From contig LSSL01000713.1 in the NCBI GenBank assembly GCA_001953115.1, positions 1-11,453 on the forward strand: a stretch of DNA of 11,453 nucleotides. Reading direction: 5' to 3'. Positions 7,560 through 11,453 of the stretch are shown in pieces. The position numbers and the translations under genes were made by a program. Each line of letters opens with the position of its first letter. Within the stretch, counting starts at the first letter, position 1. The notes beneath the pieces are model-generated. The model saw only the letters and a list, made by a program, of their open reading frames with translations. It was not told the origin of the DNA and searched no databases. This stretch comes from Smittium mucronatum (lineage: Eukaryota > Kickxellomycota > Harpellomycetes > Harpellales > Legeriomycetaceae).

Positions 7560-8986
7560 TGATTGCGGCCTACAAAATGATTTTTGTTTTGCGAAACGGC
7601 TAGTTCTATTGCCGGTAAAATTCTACAAGTTGTGGGATAAAAAGGGGGGGAGGCATCGGATATGTTTTTTAGCCATGATTTTGATCTCTTTTGATAAAAT
7701 CAGGCTTCGTTTGCCTATTTGAGATCTAATCAGCGAACTCGTATTTTTTTTGATTTGGCTAATTCGCAACGTTCGGTTGTATCCAGCCAACCAATCTTCG
7801 ATATACGTCAAATTTTTTCTAGTTTTGCTTTTCGCTCCAATCGAGGTCTTAGACCCCCAAATGAGAGGCCAGCATTTACTTGTTTCGATAAAGGGGGACA
7901 TTATCAAATCGTCCAACCAACTAAGAGCCCACCAGCACTGCGTTATTTTTTATTGGACTGGTTCGACGTCTGGGTTTTTTTCAAAGGCGCTAATCCAAGT
8001 TCGGGCATTGGGCTTCTGTTGATACACCCCCCCCCCATTTAATCCCCTCTTTTCAGAGACCCCATAATTCATACCCTAAACCCTCACCAATGAAACCCGA
8101 TGTCTTGCCCGCCCCCACTTCAGGGGCCACTAGGAACGCCGCTAGATTAAACCTGCCTGCTTGATTATCCCAATAGTCCCCTAAATTCCAATTTGGCTCG
8201 CAAAAAAGTCTAGGGAATAAAAGCCGTTCTTGCTCCAACCGCTGGAAAAAAAAGAGCAGAGCCGCAGTATTTAAAAGATTTGGCAAAATACACCAACTTT
8301 TAATGCTCACTACAAGATCTAGATGGGTGCGGATATTCGATGCCTGCAGCACACTAGAAAAAATCCGTCGTTGCTGGAAGACCTTTTTTCCAGTTGAACT
8401 ATTTGCAATCAACAGGGTTTAATGCACGAAGAATTCAGAAACACTCTTGAAACTCAAACTTCGTTGGCCGTATTTAGTGTTCCATAAACACATCCTTTTT
8501 TTCTAAACTATACCAATGCGTATATCTCATTGGTCGATACTCACCGGCGTTATACAAAATCAGTATTTTTGCAAAAAACAAATCGCATCAAAAAGGCCGC
8601 TGTGCTATTGGATCACACTCCAGCCTGGAAGTGCAGTTCGTGCCAGTAATTGGCTGGTTGGATAAACCCGCCCCCGCTTCGCCTTTTTTTTTTTTTCTTT
8701 AGCGCTAATAAAAATACAATTCGCACTGAAATTGATGCCTTGTAAATATTCGTGTTTGTTTGTTGCCAGTTTTTTTCTTTTAAATTAAAACAAAAAAAGT
8801 TTCTGCTTTTGTGAACTGGTCTTTATATTCAATTCTCTTTCGTGTGTTTTGGTGCATTTTTTTTTTTTTTTTCTCGCAATTCTCGAATCGAATCTAGCCA
8901 CAATCTGTTCATTTATCCAAAGCATTTTTTTATAAAATAAAAAAAACACCTGCCCTCCATCTCGTTCGTTCTCAACTTTGTTTATC
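7560..8986. other. 1.4 kb spacer between uS14m and CLF1, no supported gene
   Basis: The divergent promoters of uS14m (left) and CLF1 (right) should lie here. The longest open frames (7719-8042 plus, 8053-8412 minus, 7623-7916 minus) resemble no family I know and are not flanked by convincing splice sites. The middle part, about 7750-8660, is less AT-rich than other spacers here, and plus-strand frames contain short protein-like runs interrupted by stops, so it may be decayed coding or transposon DNA. A poly-C run occurs at about 8027-8036. A GC-rich patch with short hairpins at about 8605-8680 leads into a T13 run (8684-8696). Confidence 0.4.
8931..8937 (+). promoter_or_regulatory. TATA-like sequence upstream of CLF1
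   Basis: TATAAAA lies 56 bases before the CLF1 ATG, followed by an A-run and a pyrimidine-rich leader. The spacing is plausible for a short fungal leader, but AT-rich background makes this weak. Confidence 0.3.
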
Positions 8987-11429
8987 ATGGACGACAAAAT
9001 GGTCCCTGGAGGCTACGATCGAGCCGCAAAACCCCCAAAGGTATTTTTTTTTAGCACCTCTTCTCTTTTCTTTTTTTGGATTTTATTTGACAATTTTTAT
9101 TATAAAAAAAGATCAAGAACAAAAACCCGGCCCCCGTCCAAATAACAGCCGAACAGCTGTTGAGGGAAGTCCAGGAAAGAAAAGAGCCCATTTATAAGCC
9201 CCCTGAACAGAAAATCGTTGATTCTGATGAGCTTTACGCTTATCAAATGCGCAAACGTAAAGAATATGAAGACTCCATCAGAAGAAATCGTCTCAATATC
9301 GGTACTTGGTTGAGATACGCTTCTTGGGAAGAATCCCAAAATAACTTGGACCGGTATCTCCTTAATCCCTCTTACCCCCGATTTTTCGTTTGAAACTATT
9401 CCAAAATATTATTATTTACCTCTCTTATTTTTTTTCCTTGTAGTGCCCGCTCTATTTTCGAAAGGGCCCTAGACGTAGACTCGTCAAATCAAACCATCTA
9501 TTTAAAATACGTCGAGATGGAAATGAAACATCGGAACGTCAACCTCGCCCGCAATCTATTCGATAGAGTTGTCACTCTTCTCCCCCGCGTAAACCAGTTT
9601 TGGTTTAGGTATACTTACATGGAAGAAGTTCTCGGAAACATTTTGGGCGCTAGGTTGGTTTTCGAAAGATGGATGAAATGGGAACCCGAAGAAGCCGCCT
9701 GGAACGCCTACGTCAAGTTTGAAAAACGCTACAATGAGTTCCAAAAGGCCGAAGCTGTTTTCGAAAGGTTCGTCTACGTCCATCCCGACCCCAAAAATTG
9801 GTTAAAATGGGCTAATCTGGTTGAATCTCATGGGAAAATCGGTACGTCTTTTCCCCTTTAAAATTCTCCTTTTTTTTTTTTTTTTTAAAAAAAAAAAATC
9901 CTTTTTCTTATTTCCCCCCGATAAAATAAAAATAAAAAATTAGATAGAGTCAGGGAAATATTTAGCATGGCTTTGGATAGATTAGGTACTGCCCATATGA
10001 ATCAACACGTTTTTATTGCTTACGCCAAATTCGAAACTAAAGTTAAAGAGGTACCATCTCGTTATTTTTTTTTTTTCATTTGCATTTCTAATCTTTTTTT
10101 CTTTTGCATTTTACCTCGTTTTGTCAGATCGAAAGAGCTCGTGTTATTTACAAATATGGCCTTGAAAATTTGCCTCAATCCAAATCTTTATCTCTATACA
10201 ATCAATACGTTTTATTTGAAAAACAGTTTGGTGACCAAGATGATATAGAATATGTGGTCTCCTCAAAAAGAAGACAACAATATAAAAAAATACTTTTAGA
10301 GTCCCCTTTTGACTACAATACCTGGCTAGACCTAACCCAATTGGAGGAAAATATGGGTAATGCCGATTTGGCTAGAGAAGCTTACAGTGACGCCATCAAA
10401 CACATCCCCAAGGCTGAAGAAAAACGCGTATGGCGTAGGTATATTTACCTATGGCTGCTATACGCCGTATTCGAAGAATCAACTATGAACGACCTTGAAA
10501 AAGCCCGAAATGTATACAAAGATTGTTTATCTATAATTCCTCACAAAAAATTCACTTTTGCCAAGGTTTGGATCCAATACGCTCTCTTTGAAATCCGGCA
10601 ACTCAATCTAAAAGATGCTCGCTTGGTTTTGGGTCGTGGTATCGGCATGTGTCCAAAAAACCGTCTGTTCAGAGGATATATTGAACTTGAACTCCAACTA
10701 AGAGAATTCGATAGAGTCAGAATCCTTTACAATAAACAACTCGAATTTAACCCTAGCATTTGTACTACTTGGATCGAATTTGCTAAAATGGAGTCTTTAT
10801 TAGGTGAAACTGAAAGAAGCCGCTCTATTTACGAACTCGCTGTAGATCAAACTGAACTTGATATGCCCGAATTGCTCTGGAAGGCTTATATTGACTTTGA
10901 AATCTCTGAAGGCGAATTCAACAATGCCCGTAACTTGTACGAAAGACTGCTTAAACGTAGCGACCACATCAAAGTGTGGATCAGTTATGCCCGCTTCGAA
11001 TGCTATTTATCCAATAACACACCCCAGGATTCCAATTCTCAACCCGATGGTGGAGAATCTGTTCCCGATAAAAAACAAATCCTGAATTCTCGAAACGTTT
11101 TCGAGAGGGCCTACAATCATTATAAAAAATCTATGCAGTCTGAATCTAGAGTGTTGATTCTCGAAGCTTGGAAAAAATTCGAAAGTGAATTTGGTGATGA
11201 GCATTCCAATAAACGTGTCGATGATCTAATTCCCAGCAAAGTTAAGAAGCGTAGGCAAACCAGTGATGGTGGTTGGGAAGAGTATCTTGATTATGTGTTC
11301 CCTGATGATAAGGACCAAATGCCCAATATCAAATTGCTTGAAATGGCAAGGCAATGGAAGGTAAGATAATTCCCAGCTAATCATACATACTATATATTCT
11401 TCTCCTTTCTGTAGAGATCCTCTATTTAA
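8987..11429 (+). CDS. CLF1: Pre-mRNA splicing factor Clf1/Crooked neck (HAT-repeat protein), six exons
   Basis: Clf1 (Crn/CRNKL1, Syf3) is a scaffold of the Prp19-associated (NTC) complex, needed for spliceosome activation in the nucleus. Exons: 8987-9040, 9112-9353, 9444-9841, 9944-10050, 10128-11360, 11415-11429; phases agree at every joint and give 682 residues, matching yeast Clf1 (687). The conserved N-terminal block [19 protein letters not shown] starts at residue 19. From about residue 60 nearly the whole protein is half-a-TPR (HAT) repeats, visible as recurring W-x-x-Y/Y-A-x-F-E and A-R-x-I/V-Y/F-E-R units, e.g. [23 protein letters not shown] and [10 protein letters not shown]. Near the C-terminus come KKRRQ, the Gly-Gly-Trp-Glu-Glu-Tyr segment and YVFPDD, all typical of the family. 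The final exon is only 15 bases (RSSI then stop) after a 54-base intron with GTAAGA donor and a pyrimidine-rich tract before TAG. If that intron were retained, translation would stop after two more residues, so the end of the protein changes little either way. Confidence 0.94.
9870..9898. repeat. T17-A12 homopolymer palindrome in CLF1 intron 3
   Basis: Seventeen T followed directly by twelve A lie inside the 102-base third intron (9842-9943). The transcript could fold into an A/U hairpin that brings the GTACGT donor closer to the acceptor. Exact run lengths may be affected by sequencing error. Confidence 0.85.
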
Positions 11430-11432
11430 CTC

Positions 11433-11453
11433 TTTTTTTTTTTTTTTTTTTTT
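11433..11453. repeat. Poly-T run at the right edge
   Basis: At least 21 T starting four bases after the CLF1 stop codon and running to the window end. It lies in the CLF1 3' region and could mark a point where an assembly stopped at a homopolymer. Confidence 0.85.

Noticed and set aside
7960..7970. tRNA B-box-like GGTTCGACGTC
   Set aside because: No A box, anticodon arm or acceptor pairing around it on either strand.
8053..8412. Minus-strand 119-residue frame with a GAGKT string
   Set aside because: GAGKT lies near the C-terminal end without a full P-loop or hydrophobic strand before it, and no family is recognisable.
8615..8629. CACTCCAGCCTGG, identical to a part of primate Alu/7SL RNA
   Set aside because: The match stops after 13 bases, no other SRP RNA domain is visible nearby, and no pairing partner was found; treated as chance.

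Overview
The window looks like nuclear DNA from a fungus, probably an early-diverging, AT-rich lineage; the lineage is inference from gene style, not from a search. The genes are split by many short GT-AG introns (54 to 159 bases), the flanks are rich in A/T, poly-T and poly-G/C runs, and the proteins are core eukaryotic and mitochondrial housekeeping factors. Nothing prokaryotic is present: no operons and no ribosome binding sites. All exon joins below were derived by hand from splice consensus, reading phase and family resemblance.

Layout, left to right. At 1-62 a possible first exon runs leftward off the edge. At 365-3466 (minus) lies a complete nine-exon DEAD-box RNA helicase of the DBP6/DDX51 type, with an expanded Ser/Asp/Glu tract. 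About 3584-4410 (plus) holds the degraded remains of a kinesin motor domain, including what look like two fossil introns; no open reading frame reveals it. At 4999-6729 (plus) is a complete five-exon TIM44. Converging on it at 7193-7492 (minus) is a single-exon, relatively GC-rich mitochondrial small-subunit protein uS14m (MRP2). A roughly 1.5 kb spacer (7493-8986) follows with no gene I can support, though it contains a faint retroelement-like zinc-knuckle trace and a structured GC-rich patch. At 8987-11429 (plus) is a complete six-exon CLF1/crooked-neck splicing factor, ending in a 15-base last exon just before a 21-base poly-T run at the window edge.

Functionally the genes are unrelated housekeeping genes: large ribosomal subunit assembly (DBP6), protein import into the mitochondrial matrix (TIM44), the mitochondrial ribosome (uS14m) and pre-mRNA splicing (CLF1). 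TIM44 and uS14m are neighbours and both mitochondrial, but convergent, so they do not share a promoter. A C-rich element on the coding strand lies 30 to 60 bases upstream of the start codon of all three leftward genes, sharing an exact 12-mer between DBP6 and uS14m; this is the best candidate regulatory signal.

The most notable hidden item is the kinesin relic. I found no convincing new biological system in this window.
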